Positions 8,698 through 16,694 are shown, counted from the first letter of the stretch. The stretch: 64,000 nt of DNA from Flavobacterium panacis (GCF_024649945.1 NZ_JANKMS010000004.1:124001-188000); one strand, 5' to 3'. Notes: generated from the sequence alone by a model not told the origin. Translations and numbers: made by a program.

Positions 8698-10454
8698 TTA
8701 ATCTTTCAAATCCAATCCAAATGTAGAACGTAAAAGTTCAATGTTTGGATTGATTTCCATAAAACGATTATAGCGATCCTGATTATTATAAGTCTTTTTA
8801 GTTTCTGCCTGCTCGTTTACAATTACTTCAATTGTAATGTCATGATTATGTAAATGTCCTTTCAAATGACCTAATAATCCGTTCATTTGACTTTCGAACT
8901 CTAGTTTTGATCCTTCATTTGGAAGTTCATAACTAATTGTTGTTCCATTCAAAACAGGATCACTAATCAATAGAATCGATTCCATAATTCTAAGCCCTTT
9001 TTGGCCTAAACGTTCAGCGTATTTGTTCCAGTGAAGACGCATGTCGGTTTCGTTAAACTCTTCGGTTGGGAGAATAGAAGAGGGTTTAACATACGTTTTG
9101 CTGCTGGCTTCCAATTCTTTTTTCTTGCGAATACTAGCAAGAGAAAAAGCAGAAACTTTTGGCGTACCATCTGTTTCCGTTTTTGGAGGTTGTGGCGTTT
9201 GAACTTGTGGAGTTTGAACAGCTTTTTCTGGTTGAGAAGTAACAGTTTCAGTTTGAGTTGCCGCTTGAGATGTTTGATTCTCGGTTGCAGGAGCGCTTTC
9301 GGTTTTGGACTGTGGACTTTGGACTTCAACTATAGAATATCCGCCATTTCTAAAATAAACGGGCGGAATTATGAATTGCTCAGCTTTTTTTTTTCTCCAT
9401 CAAAGTTGATAGAGGCTAATTGCATCAAGCATAATTCAACTAAAAGACGTTGATTCTGACTTAGTTTGTATTTTAAATCGCAGTCATTTGCTATATCAAT
9501 TCCTTTCAATAAAAACTCCTGAGAGCATTTTTGAGATTGTGCTGCATACATTTGTTGCGCTTGTTCTCCAACTTCTAATAAAGCAATGGTAGAAGGCGTT
9601 TTGCTTACCAGTAAATCTCTAAAGTGAGAAGCTAAACCAGCAATAAAGTGATGTCCGTCAAAACCTTTTGCCAGAATATCATTGTAGGCTAACAAAAGCT
9701 TCGGAATTTCATTTTCTAAAAGTAATTCGGTAATCGAAATATACGTTTCATAATCTAAAACGTTCAGGTTTTCGGTTACAGCTTGACGTGTTAAATTGGT
9801 TCCACAGTATGAAACTACACGGTCAAAAATAGACAACGCATCACGCATGGCACCATCTGCTTTTTGAGCAATAATGTGAAGTGCATCGTCTTCAAAATTG
9901 ATTCCTTGACTTTCAGCAACATCTGCCAAATGTTCTTTAGCATCTTTTACTGTAATTCTTTTAAAATCAAATATCTGACAGCGAGATAAAATCGTTGGAA
10001 GAATTTTGTGTTTTTCTGTTGTCGCTAAAATAAAAATAGCATGTTTTGGCGGTTCTTCTAATGTTTTAAGAAAAGCATTAAAAGCAGCCGAAGACAACAT
10101 GTGGACCTCGTCAATGATATATACTTTATATTGTCCTGTTTGTGGCGGGATTCGAACCTGATCAATCAGGCTACGAATATCATCAACAGAGTTGTTCGAA
10201 GCAGCATCTAACTCAAAAACGTTAAATGCAAAATCTTCGGTAGGATCATCATATCCAGGCTGATTTATTTTTCGAGCCAAAATACGAGCACAAGTCGTTT
10301 TTCCAACTCCACGTGGTCCTGTAAATAAAAGAGCAGAAGCCAAGTGATTGGTTTCAATAGCATTCAACAAAGTGTTGGTAATGGCTTTCTGTCCCACAAC
10401 ATCCTTAAAGGTCTGCGGGCGATATTTACGTGCCGATACTACAAATTGTTCCAT
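8698..10454 (-). CDS. dnaX: DNA polymerase III gamma/tau subunit, tau made by -1 slippage on A10
   Basis: The frame from ATG 10454 encodes the AAA+ clamp loader ATPase: Walker A GPRGVGKTT (46-54), Walker B YIIDEVHML (112-120), SRC arginine-finger motif (157-159), then the domain III collar. This frame ends at 9369 after 361 residues (GEKKKLSNS). The -1 frame stays open from the homopolymer on and encodes a Gln/Thr/Pro-rich linker, then a C-terminal domain (KKELEASSKTYVKPSS to STFGLDLKD) ending at 8698, typical of tau. Joined in that way the product is 585 residues. The junction is ten A on the coding strand (plus 9385-9394, read as T), preceded by GATGGAG. So gamma would be 361 and tau 585 residues, as in E. 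coli and Thermus, where slippage makes both. A one-base sequencing or real deletion is the alternative. The four-cysteine zinc module of E. coli is absent. Confidence 0.93.
9340..9367 (-). promoter_or_regulatory. Possible stem-loop downstream of the dnaX slippery run
   Basis: On the coding strand CCGCC and GGCGG can pair, extended by one U-A pair outside and by GUUU/AAAU inside past one bulged C, with a 7-nt loop. It begins 17 nt after the A run, further than the usual 5-9 nt for ribosomal frameshift stimulators. Confidence 0.4.
9385..9394 (-). promoter_or_regulatory. A10 slippery sequence in dnaX
   Basis: Ten consecutive A on the coding strand sit exactly between the clamp-loader part and the tau-specific part. 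In frame 0 the codons are GAA AAA AAA AAG CTG and a TAA stop follows after three more codons. Re-reading one base, or one extra A in the RNA, gives GAA AAA AAA AAA GCT GAG and enters the long tau frame. Confidence 0.75.
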
Positions 10455-10473
10455 ATTCTCTTTTATTGGATAG

Positions 10474-10504
10474 CAAATATAGGCTGAAAATTACCAAATC
10501 ACAA
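10474..10504 (-). promoter_or_regulatory. Two-element promoter of dnaX
   Basis: The minus strand carries TTG (plus 10502-10504), a 20-nt spacer, and TATATTTG (plus 10474-10481), matching TTG-N17..23-TAnnTTTG. The ATG follows 19 nt after the -7 box. Confidence 0.7.
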
Positions 10505-10641
10505 ATATGAAAATCATAAATCTTTTGATGCTTTTTGGAGTGGTTTGAATTTGAGAATGTAACGCTCATTTAATCTTGATATGATGATTGTTTTTATATT
10601 TTTACTAGTATTAAAAGATGATCATTTTCTGATAAAATTCT

Positions 10642-11136
10642 ATGAAGCAATACGATTTTCAAAACAATATTCTAATTTTAAAAGTAAAAAAATCTCCATT
10701 TTTAGTGAGGGCTATAATGTTTCTAATAGCATTTTTGCTTTTTGTTTTGCCAATAGGAGGAACGATTTTTGGTATTGTGCAGGGAACTGGTCTGAGAATA
10801 GGTTATTTTATTGCAATTGGAGTTTTTTCTCTTATTGGATTTTACACTTTACGAGTATCGTTATGGAATACTTACGGACAAGAAACGATTCAAATTTTAG
10901 AAAATAAGATTATCTATGAAGCGGATTACGGTTGGTTTAAAGATGGAAAAAAGGAAACGTTAATTTCAAGCCCAAGTTTTTATGCTGTCTATGCTGGATA
11001 TGATGAAGATAAGGAGGGAGTTTTAGTTATTGCCTCTGATGAAATTGAAGTTGAATCTGTAGTGAAACTGCCTTTAAGTCAGTTGGGTGAATTAATAAGC
11101 GAATTAAAACAAGAATTTTTATTAGTAATCAAATGA
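10642..11136 (+). CDS. Hypothetical two-helix membrane protein
   Basis: I do not recognise this 164-residue protein. After about 22 polar residues there are two predicted membrane helices (AIMFLIAFLLFVLPIGG and YFIAIGVFSLIGFYTL) and then a soluble C-terminal half of about 95 residues rich in beta-type sequence (NKIIYEADYGWFKDGKK; SFYAVYAGYDEDKEG). That layout resembles small PH-like or DUF-type membrane proteins but no family motif is evident. The next gene begins 10 nt downstream on the same strand, so the two are probably an operon. Confidence 0.6.
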   Translation: MKQYDFQNNILILKVKKSPFLVRAIMFLIAFLLFVLPIGGTIFGIVQGTGLRIGYFIAIGVFSLIGFYTLRVSLWNTYGQETIQILENKIIYEADYGWFKDGKKETLISSPSFYAVYAGYDEDKEGVLVIASDEIEVESVVKLPLSQLGELISELKQEFLLVIK

Positions 11137-11146
11137 TCAAATTACA

Positions 11147-11698
11147 ATGGCAGTATATTTCAATATTATAATCCCGTTTCAAAAGTTTATTTCTGAGTTA
11201 AATGATGTACTCGATAAAAATGCTGTACATCTTTATGTAGAATATTTAAACGATAAAAAAGGATTTTACTATGAACTTATTGATCCTAAAAGTGAAAACC
11301 TAACTTTTTTTACTGAAAATGATTATCACGGTTTTTTCTTTTCTTCTAAAGCTGTTGAAATTAATAATGGAAATCTAATTTTAGAAAAAAGTAGTAAGAA
11401 AGATAGAATCAGTTTTTATGACGATGCACTTTTTGATTATTGTATTGAAGGAAAAGGAGGAAGAGAAGATCAAGATAATCTTGAAATAATTAAACTAAGA
11501 ATTATCAGTAAAAATCCAGATAAACAGATTGCGAAATTTTACAATTCATTACAGAATATTTTAAAAAAGACAGAAGGTGTGAATAATGGACTAATGATAG
11601 GCAATTATTTTGATAGTAAAGTTTTTTATTATGAAACAGCTAAAAATATGCTTTCTGATTTCGATAAAAAAGAGGTTAGGTATAACAAACGAGATTGA
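11147..11698 (+). CDS. Hypothetical soluble protein
   Basis: The protein has 183 residues, starts MAVYFNIIIPFQKF, and has no signal peptide or membrane helix. It is rich in aromatic and charged residues (FDDALFDYCIEGKGG-like segment near 95-110) and ends in a basic tail. The opening phrase resembles immunity-type or domain-of-unknown-function proteins that start with a beta strand, but I cannot assign a family. It sits 10 nt after the two-helix membrane protein, suggesting a common transcript. A toxin/immunity role is only a guess. Confidence 0.55.
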   Translation: MAVYFNIIIPFQKFISELNDVLDKNAVHLYVEYLNDKKGFYYELIDPKSENLTFFTENDYHGFFFSSKAVEINNGNLILEKSSKKDRISFYDDALFDYCIEGKGGREDQDNLEIIKLRIISKNPDKQIAKFYNSLQNILKKTEGVNNGLMIGNYFDSKVFYYETAKNMLSDFDKKEVRYNKRD

Positions 11699-11844
11699 AA
11701 TAATTAAATCTTTGCTTCAACTTAAAACAATATTATTGAATTAAATTTTACTGAAAAACATATAAAACTCACCATAATATCTTATAATCTTTTGATACTT
11801 AATCTCTTTAATTTTAAAATTGTTAATTATTAAAAGATAGTATT

Positions 11845-12324
11845 ATGAAAATGAGGTCAATTTTATTAGGAATGGCGCTTTCGGTTTCTTTATTAGCCTG
11901 CGCTCCAAAAGATGCAGATATCGAAAAAGCAATCAGTGAGAAACTTAGTGATACTCCAGAAATTCAAGTTACAGTTCACGATGGTGTTGCTACAATTACA
12001 GGAACTTGTGAAGATGAGATTTTCAAAAAAAACATTGAAAAAAGCGTTCGAGCAATAAAAGGAGTAAAATCTGTTGTGAATACCTGCGAAATTGCAAGAG
12101 CAAATCAAGAACCTGCCGCTGCCGCTGTTGTTATCAATCCGGATAACGAATTAGACAAATCGGTACATAAAGTGGTAGACGCTTACGATGGTGTTAGTGC
12201 AACTGTTGTTGGTGGTGTCGTAACGCTTTCGGGTGAAATTAAAAAAGATAAATTACAGCCTCTTATGCAGAGTATTCAGGAATTGAAACCTAAAAAAGTT
12301 GATAACAAATTAATCATAAAATAA
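11845..12324 (+). CDS. BON-domain lipoprotein
   Basis: The N-terminus is a lipoprotein signal peptide with the lipobox SLLAC, so Cys19 should be lipidated and the 159-residue protein exported to the envelope. Two BON-like modules follow: residues about 24-90 (EKAISEKL, then VTVHDGVATITGTC, then IKGVKSVVN) and about 105-159 (NELDKSVHKVVDAYDG, then VGGVVTLSGEI). BON domains bind phospholipid or other envelope partners and are found in OsmY-like stress proteins. Two cysteines near residues 51 and 76 could form a disulphide. A gene for a BON-LysM protein follows after 6 nt, so both are probably made together, perhaps under envelope or osmotic stress. Confidence 0.85.
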   Translation: MKMRSILLGMALSVSLLACAPKDADIEKAISEKLSDTPEIQVTVHDGVATITGTCEDEIFKKNIEKSVRAIKGVKSVVNTCEIARANQEPAAAAVVINPDNELDKSVHKVVDAYDGVSATVVGGVVTLSGEIKKDKLQPLMQSIQELKPKKVDNKLIIK

Positions 12325-12330
12325 GTTGTT

Positions 12331-12702
12331 ATGAGTTTACAAGATAAATACAAAGAAGTAGCAGATTTAGCCTCTCAATTAGGAATAGAAAATTTGCAAA
12401 TAAGAGAACAAGATAATGTACTTTATATCGATGGCACAGCTAAATCTGCAGCCGATAAAGACAAACTTTGGAATGCTTATGAAAAAATAGATCCAGAATA
12501 CAGATCTGCTGATGTTGTAATGAATATTGATGTTGAAGAAGGCGTTTCTAGAGAATATACAGTAGAAAGAGGAGATTCTCTTTCGAAAATAGGAAAAGCG
12601 TATGGCGTTTCTTGGCAGGATATTTTCGAAGCCAATAAAGATATTATTTCAAATCCTGATTTAATTCAGCCGGGATGGAAATTGAAAATACCAACGACTT
12701 AA
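12331..12702 (+). CDS. BON and LysM domain protein, Kbp/YgaU-like
   Basis: This 123-residue protein combines a BON-like N-terminal half (about 20-68, with NVLYIDGTAKSAADKDKLW) and a C-terminal LysM module (73-121: YTVERGDSLSKIGKAYGVSW then NPDLIQPGWKLKIP). It lacks a signal peptide, as does E. coli Kbp (YgaU), a cytoplasmic potassium-binding protein with the same BON-LysM order and a similar size. Whether it binds potassium here cannot be told. It is 6 nt downstream of the BON lipoprotein gene and is followed by a strong rho-independent terminator. Confidence 0.87.
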   Translation: MSLQDKYKEVADLASQLGIENLQIREQDNVLYIDGTAKSAADKDKLWNAYEKIDPEYRSADVVMNIDVEEGVSREYTVERGDSLSKIGKAYGVSWQDIFEANKDIISNPDLIQPGWKLKIPTT

Positions 12703-12727
12703 TTTTAATAGTTAATGTTGTTTTGAG

Positions 12728-12758
12728 AAAGCCTGTCTTATTGATGGGCTTTTTTTTT
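12728..12758 (+). terminator. Rho-independent terminator after the BON/LysM operon
   Basis: AAAGCC at 12728-12733 pairs with GGGCTTT at 12746-12752, followed by a run of T. It lies 26 nt after the LysM gene stop. Confidence 0.85.
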
Positions 12759-12761
12759 AGG

Positions 12762-12846
12762 AGGGACAAAGTAACAAAGGGACAAAGGGACAAAGTTTTT
12801 TATTTTATGCCATTCCGAAAAAGGCTGATTTCCGTTTTTCGGAATG
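12762..12846. repeat. GGGACAAAG tandem words and a 12-bp inverted repeat
   Basis: Near-identical units GGGACAAAG / TAACAAA are repeated four times from 12763 to 12795. Next, CATTCCGAAAAA (12811-12822) and TTTTTCGGAATG (12835-12846) form a perfect inverted repeat with a 12-nt loop, which could act as a terminator for either strand. Confidence 0.7.
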
Positions 12847-12917
12847 ACACAGATTATTGAATCCTTTTTTTGTTCTCATTTTGTTTTTTGTTTGATTTTG
12901 GAAAAATGAATCTAAAA

Positions 12918-13211
12918 CTATCTTCCTCTAATACTTAAATCAAATAAAAATTTTGCTGTTTCCTGATCTGAATCGGCTGAGAAACCAGCAACATAAACTC
13001 CTTTTTTACCAGAAGTCGATTTAATTCCGTATACAACTGCTTCATCCGCGGGATCCGATTCCCCTTCGTATCGATACACATGAACAATTTCAAATTTTTC
13101 AGGATTCTTTTTAATCGCATCAGCATTTCGATTAAAATCGCATGTAAATCCTTTTTCATTCAATTGATCTAAAGCTTTTGAAACAGTTGCGTAATGATAC
13201 ATTCTTTTCAT
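12918..13211 (-). CDS. Small conserved protein, often annotated phosphoribosylpyrophosphate synthetase-like
   Basis: The 97-residue protein has the pattern [20 protein letters not shown] near the start, followed by [20 protein letters not shown] and a closing Lys/Gly-rich strand. This family is common in Bacteroidota; I recall entries carrying a phosphoribosylpyrophosphate-synthetase label, but a protein this small cannot be that enzyme and the name should not be trusted. It is cytoplasmic, with an alpha-beta composition. It stands alone on the minus strand between the LysM gene and RNase P RNA. Function is unknown. Confidence 0.75.
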   Translation of the reverse strand: MKRMYHYATVSKALDQLNEKGFTCDFNRNADAIKKNPEKFEIVHVYRYEGESDPADEAVVYGIKSTSGKKGVYVAGFSADSDQETAKFLFDLSIRGR

Positions 13212-13309
13212 GATAAACTGAATTTATTAGTTATAGATTTCTAAAGATAACTATTTTAAAATTAAAAAGTTAGGGTAGAAGTCATAAAAACAGAAATTTA
13301 AAATCATTA

Positions 13310-13336
13310 TTGTTAGTTCATAAATCGCTACTTTTG
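13310..13336 (+). promoter_or_regulatory. Promoter of RNase P RNA
   Basis: TTG at 13310-13312 and TACTTTTG at 13329-13336 are 16 nt apart. The expected start, about 7 nt after the -7 box, falls on the 5' end of the P1 helix. Confidence 0.7.
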
Positions 13337-13340
13337 CACC

Positions 13341-13662
13341 GCAGACCGCCTTATCGTCGTCCCGATTTATCGGGAGGGAGGAAAGTCCGGACACCATAGA
13401 GAAGCATAGCGGGTAACGCCCGTCGGCTCCGATTTATCGGAGTTAGGACAAGTGCAGCAGAAAGTATGTACAGGTAATGCTGTAGTGAAACCAGGTAAAC
13501 TCTATGCGGTGAAATACCAAGTATATCGGCATTTAAGGGCTTCTCGTTCGTTGCCGAAGGGTAGGTAGATTGAGTTCAGTAGTAATGCTGAATCTAGATA
13601 AATGATAAGGTATTGCCTTGTTGCAAAATGAGGCAAGAACAGAATCCGGCTTACAGGTCTGC
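13341..13662 (+). ncRNA. rnpB: RNase P RNA, bacterial type A
   Basis: The RNA subunit of RNase P, which trims the 5' leaders of tRNA precursors. The conserved core near the 5' end is GAGGAAAGTCCGGACACC, and the matching 3' core is ACAGAATCCGGCTTACAGG. The outer P1 helix is GCAGACC at 13341-13347 with GGTCTGC at 13656-13662. The length of about 320 nt fits. Two AT-rich hairpins containing CGATTTATCG, at about 13370 and 13431, look like lineage-specific stem loops. The T run right after P1 serves as terminator and merges into the -7 box of dctA. Confidence 0.97.
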
Positions 13663-13670
13663 ATTTTTTA

Positions 13671-13678
13671 TATATTTG
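13671..13678 (+). promoter_or_regulatory. -7 box of dctA
   Basis: TATATTTG matches TAnnTTTG and is 23 nt before the ATG at 13702, immediately after the T run that ends rnpB. No TTG is found at -33. Confidence 0.5.
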
Positions 13679-13701
13679 TGAAACTATCTTAACTCGTTTT
13701 C

Positions 13702-14949
13702 ATGAATATTACCACTCCAAATCCTTCTTCAAAAGCGAATAAAGGCATTTTTTACACTGTTGTTACCAATCTTACTTTTTGGGTTTTGATCGCTATTGTA
13801 GCTGGCATTTTGCTGGGTCATTTTTCACCAGAAAATGGTAAAAAAATGGAATTTTTAGGCAAGAAGTTTATTCAGCTCATTTCGCTTTTTATTGGACCGA
13901 TTATCTTCCTGACGATTGTTTTAGGAATTTCTGGAATGGGAAATCTAAAAAAGGTGGGTAGAATTGGAGTAAAAGCATTATTCTATTTTGAAGTAGTTTC
14001 GACCGTTGCTTTGGCTATCGGAGTTGCAGTTGCTTACTTATTTAAACCTGGAAAAGTGGACAAATCGACTTTGACTTTTGGGGATGCAAGTGAATATACC
14101 AGAAAAGCTTCAGAACATTTTTCGTGGTTAGAGTTTTTCTTGTCCAATTTTACGCTTCAGGTTTTATTGGCGGCCATTGTCTGCGGAATCGCTTTGAATT
14201 TCTATCGAAAGAGAGAACAGACCATTTTGGTTTTAGAGCGATTTTCGAAAGTCGTTTTTACTTGTCTGAAATTTGTAATGTATCTAGCGCCAATTGGAGC
14301 TTTTGGAGGAATGGCTTATACAATCGGTAAATTTGGTTTGGCGACTTTAATTCCGCTTGGAAAATTAATGTTGTGCGTGTATTTAACAATGGCTCTTTTT
14401 GTGTTTCTGATTTTAGGAACCATTTTGAGGTACTATAAAATCAGTATTCTTTCTATTTTAAAATATATTAAAGAAGAGCTTTTATTGGTTTTGGGAACTT
14501 CATCTTCCGAGGCTGCTTTGCCTAGTATTATGGTGAAACTCGAAAGAATGGGCTGTAGTAAATCGGTTGTAGGACTGGTGATCCCGACTGGATATTCTTT
14601 TAATTTGGATGGAACTTCGATTTATCTTTCGATGTCTGTACTTTTTATTGCGCAATTGTATGATGTGCATTTGAGCCTTTTTGAAATTCTTAGTGTAATT
14701 GGGATTTTGATGATTACTTCGAAAGGAGCGGCAGGAGTTACAGGAAGTGGATTTATTGTTTTAGCCTCAACTTTAACAGCGCTTCATAAAATTCCGGTTG
14801 AAGGTTTGGCTTTTTTGTTAGGAGTTGATAAATTTATGAGCGAAGCCAGAGCGATTACCAACTTAATTGGAAATACTGTAGCGACCATCATTATTTCTAA
14901 AACGGAAAGAGATTTTACAGAATTGGATTTGAATCCAGTAATTGAATGA
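13702..14949 (+). CDS. dctA: C4-dicarboxylate:cation symporter, DctA-type
   Basis: A 415-residue inner-membrane transporter of the DAACS family, importing succinate, fumarate, malate or related acids with protons or sodium. The first re-entrant hairpin has GTSSSEAALPSIM (starting at Gly265), helix 7 has NLDGTS (Asn301 onward), and the second hairpin has SKGAAGVTGSGFIVLA; the sequence MSEARAITNLIGN follows in helix 8. The pattern around SVVGLVIPTGYSFNLDGTS is that of DctA more than of glutamate carriers. About eight membrane helices are visible. It is transcribed alone, after rnpB. Confidence 0.93.
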   Translation: MNITTPNPSSKANKGIFYTVVTNLTFWVLIAIVAGILLGHFSPENGKKMEFLGKKFIQLISLFIGPIIFLTIVLGISGMGNLKKVGRIGVKALFYFEVVSTVALAIGVAVAYLFKPGKVDKSTLTFGDASEYTRKASEHFSWLEFFLSNFTLQVLLAAIVCGIALNFYRKREQTILVLERFSKVVFTCLKFVMYLAPIGAFGGMAYTIGKFGLATLIPLGKLMLCVYLTMALFVFLILGTILRYYKISILSILKYIKEELLLVLGTSSSEAALPSIMVKLERMGCSKSVVGLVIPTGYSFNLDGTSIYLSMSVLFIAQLYDVHLSLFEILSVIGILMITSKGAAGVTGSGFIVLASTLTALHKIPVEGLAFLLGVDKFMSEARAITNLIGNTVATIIISKTERDFTELDLNPVIE

Positions 14950-14953
14950 TTTT

Positions 14954-15041
14954 GCCACAAAGGCGCTAAGTCACAAAGTTTTTTTATTTTGCATTGTGAA
15001 GAAAATAAATTAAAATCTTCGAGTCTTAATGTCTTTGTGGC
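14954..15041. repeat. Intergenic inverted repeat with GCCACAAAG ends
   Basis: GCCACAAAG at 14954-14962 pairs with CTTTGTGGC at 15033-15041, and CGCTAAGTCACAAAG lies just inside the left arm. It fills the gap between dctA and the convergent small membrane protein gene. Confidence 0.7.
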
Positions 15042-15049
15042 GAGCTTTT

Positions 15050-15244
15050 TTAACTTTCGTCTTTCGTTGCACGTACTAAACTAATTCCAGACGTAAAGAA
15101 CACAATTCCTAATATTCCATAAATAATGAGTGATTTTATGTCTCTAGTTTCTCCAGAAGTACCGGAAAAAATCACTGCTGTATAAATAAGTCCTACAATT
15201 CCGAGGATTGTCAGTAATCCGCCGAAAAATCTTTTTAGGTTCAT
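15050..15244 (-). CDS. Small two-helix membrane protein
   Basis: The 64-residue product has a short basic start (MNLKRFF), a first hydrophobic helix (GGLLTILGIVGLIYTAVIF), a polar hinge (SGTSGETRDIKS) and a second helix (LIIYGILGIVFFTSGISLV), then a charged tail. This arrangement is found in small conserved envelope proteins of flavobacteria; I assign no function. An upstream TAATTTTG box supports expression. It is separated from its neighbours by intergenic repeats. Confidence 0.75.
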   Translation of the reverse strand: MNLKRFFGGLLTILGIVGLIYTAVIFSGTSGETRDIKSLIIYGILGIVFFTSGISLVRATKDES

Positions 15245-15269
15245 GATTATTCGATTTAAAAGTTTATTT

Positions 15270-15277
15270 CAAAATTA
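15270..15277 (-). promoter_or_regulatory. -7 box of the small membrane protein gene
   Basis: The minus strand reads TAATTTTG, 26 nt before the ATG at 15244; no well-spaced TTG is seen. Confidence 0.45.
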
Positions 15278-15379
15278 AAGTCAAGAGCCTTAATTGTTGT
15301 TATACAATTGCTTATAAAGATTATATGATTTTAATTCTGATTTTTTGGCATCAATAAAAGCTTCATGTTGTTTAAATGC

Positions 15380-15387
15380 TATTTTTG
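15380..15387 (+). promoter_or_regulatory. -7 box deciding the start of the outer-membrane protein gene
   Basis: TATTTTTG lies 23 nt before the ATG at 15411. Any start upstream of it, such as the TTG at 15345, would lie before the transcription start. Confidence 0.5.
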
Positions 15388-15410
15388 TTTCAACTAACCA
15401 ATTAATCAAT

Positions 15411-15962
15411 ATGAAGAAAAACTACTTTTTATTTTTCTTGTTAATGATTTCGTTTAACATCATTAACGCACAGGAAGAAGCTCCAGTTTCGGTAGCAAAA
15501 AATCAATTTAAAATTAATCCTTTATTATCTCCAGGTTTTGTTTATGAGCACGGATTCTCTGCCAAAAACACCTTGTATTCTGAAGCAAGTTTGATTGTAG
15601 GTTACAGACATAATGGTTATTATAATGAATCGACTTGGTATTTTATCCCAAGAATTACGGAGCAGTTTAGACATTATTATAACTTAGAAAAAAGAGCGGC
15701 AAAAGGAAAAAGAACGGCAAACAATTCTGGAAATTTTCTTGCTTTGTATACCAACTATAATTTTGAATCTATTTCAACTAATAAATGGTTTAATGAATAT
15801 ATACCTGCTTTTTCTGCGGGACCAGTATGGGGAATTCAGCGCACATACAAAGGGAAATTTAACTTAGATTTGAACATTGGAGCCGGAATAAATATCGATA
15901 AATATGAAACCGAATTTACTCCACTTGCCAATTTCAGTTTGGGTTGGGTTATTGGAAAATAA
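15411..15962 (+). CDS. Small outer-membrane beta-barrel-like protein
   Basis: From the ATG at 15411 the protein has 183 residues. It begins with a signal peptide (MKKNYFLFFLLMISFNIINAQ) and continues with alternating aromatic strands ending in a barrel-like strand (FSLGWVIGK). The strands include FKINPLLSPGFVYEHGF and YSEASLIVGYRHNGYY. This resembles small flavobacterial outer-membrane barrels of the OmpW or porin-like type without a clear family. The frame is open upstream to a TTG at 15345, but a -7 box at 15380 shows the shorter start is right. The gene shares a bidirectional terminator with the response regulator gene downstream. Confidence 0.75.
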   Translation: MKKNYFLFFLLMISFNIINAQEEAPVSVAKNQFKINPLLSPGFVYEHGFSAKNTLYSEASLIVGYRHNGYYNESTWYFIPRITEQFRHYYNLEKRAAKGKRTANNSGNFLALYTNYNFESISTNKWFNEYIPAFSAGPVWGIQRTYKGKFNLDLNIGAGINIDKYETEFTPLANFSLGWVIGK

Positions 15963-15972
15963 TTCTCAGTTA

Positions 15973-16012
15973 AAAATAGAAAAACCTTGATTCGTCAAGG
16001 TTTTTCTATTTT
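15973..16012. terminator. Bidirectional terminator with UUCG loop overlapping the response-regulator stop
   Basis: AAAATAGAAAAACCTTGA (15973-15990), loop TTCG, and the perfect reverse complement through 16008 form an 18-bp stem. On the minus strand the stem includes the last codons and the TGA of the response regulator. Confidence 0.85.
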
Positions 16013-16684
16013 AAATTCTAATCCAACATTTCGAACACTTTCAATTTTGATATTAGGATCTGAATTGAAATATTTCCTCAATCTGCTGATAAAAACATCC
16101 ATGCTTCTTCCTGAGAAATAATCGTCTTTTTTCCAGACAGACATTAAAATTTGATCTCTTTTTAATAATTGATTGTGGTTCAGAAATAGATATTCAATAA
16201 GAGAAGCTTCCATTTCTGTAAGTTGTTGAACGTGGTTTTTATTATTAAGAGTTAGACGTTCGTTGTCAAAAATATACGAACCAATTTCGATTATAGTATT
16301 TCCGTTTAAGCTTCTTTTTTGCTCAATTCTTTTAAGGATATTGTGCAAACGAAGTACCAGTTCATCCACTTCAAAAGGCTTTACGATATAGTCGTCTGCT
16401 CCTAATTTTAGTCCAATGATTTTGTCTTCTTTTAACTTTCTGGCGGTTAGAAAAATAAAAGGAATTTCGGGATTGATGTTGATTACCTTTTCGGCCAGTG
16501 AAAACCCGTCCATTTTTGGCATCATGACATCAAAAATGCAAATATCAAACGTTTGGTTTTTAATGTATTCCAAAGCAACTTCGCCATTTTCTGCCCAGAT
16601 TACTTCAAATTGATGCAGTTCTAGATATTGTTTTAAGATTGCAGCAAAGTCAAAATCGTCTTCGGCTAAAAGTAATTTTTTCAA
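15995..16684 (-). CDS. OmpR-family response regulator
   Basis: The 229-residue protein has an N-terminal receiver domain with acidic pocket (LLLAEDDF), phospho-acceptor Asp52 (FDICIFDVMMPKMDG) and Lys102 (YIVKPFEVDEL). The C-terminal winged helix (about 130-229) includes LTEMEASLIEYLFLNHNQ and VFISRLRKYFNSDPNI, the DNA-binding form of OmpR/PhoB proteins. It lies 10 nt downstream of its sensor kinase gene and should be its partner. The pair resembles Bacteroides RprY/RprX. Its target may include the divergent outer-membrane barrel gene at 18193. The gene's 3' end forms one arm of a terminator hairpin. Confidence 0.95.
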   Translation of the reverse strand: MKKLLLAEDDFDFAAILKQYLELHQFEVIWAENGEVALEYIKNQTFDICIFDVMMPKMDGFSLAEKVININPEIPFIFLTARKLKEDKIIGLKLGADDYIVKPFEVDELVLRLHNILKRIEQKRSLNGNTIIEIGSYIFDNERLTLNNKNHVQQLTEMEASLIEYLFLNHNQLLKRDQILMSVWKKDDYFSGRSMDVFISRLRKYFNSDPNIKIESVRNVGLEFKIEKP

Positions 16685-16694
16685 AATAAGGGAA

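Noticed and set aside
8698..9114. Separate small gene downstream of dnaX
   Set aside because: The frame is open without break back to the A run and its protein has tau-like content, so it is the C-terminus of DnaX, not an independent gene.
9006..9329. Lys/Leu-rich frame on the minus strand in the dnaX linker
   Set aside because: It is a third-frame shadow of the tau linker, with abnormal composition (MKSKVHSPKPKALLQ).
12675..12860. Open frame crossing the terminator after the LysM gene
   Set aside because: It runs through the terminator hairpin and tandem repeats and overlaps the LysM gene; it has no sensible composition.
15345..15410. Upstream TTG start of the outer-membrane protein
   Set aside because: The TATTTTTG box at 15380 lies downstream of it, and the ATG at 15411 gives a proper signal peptide at the N-terminus.
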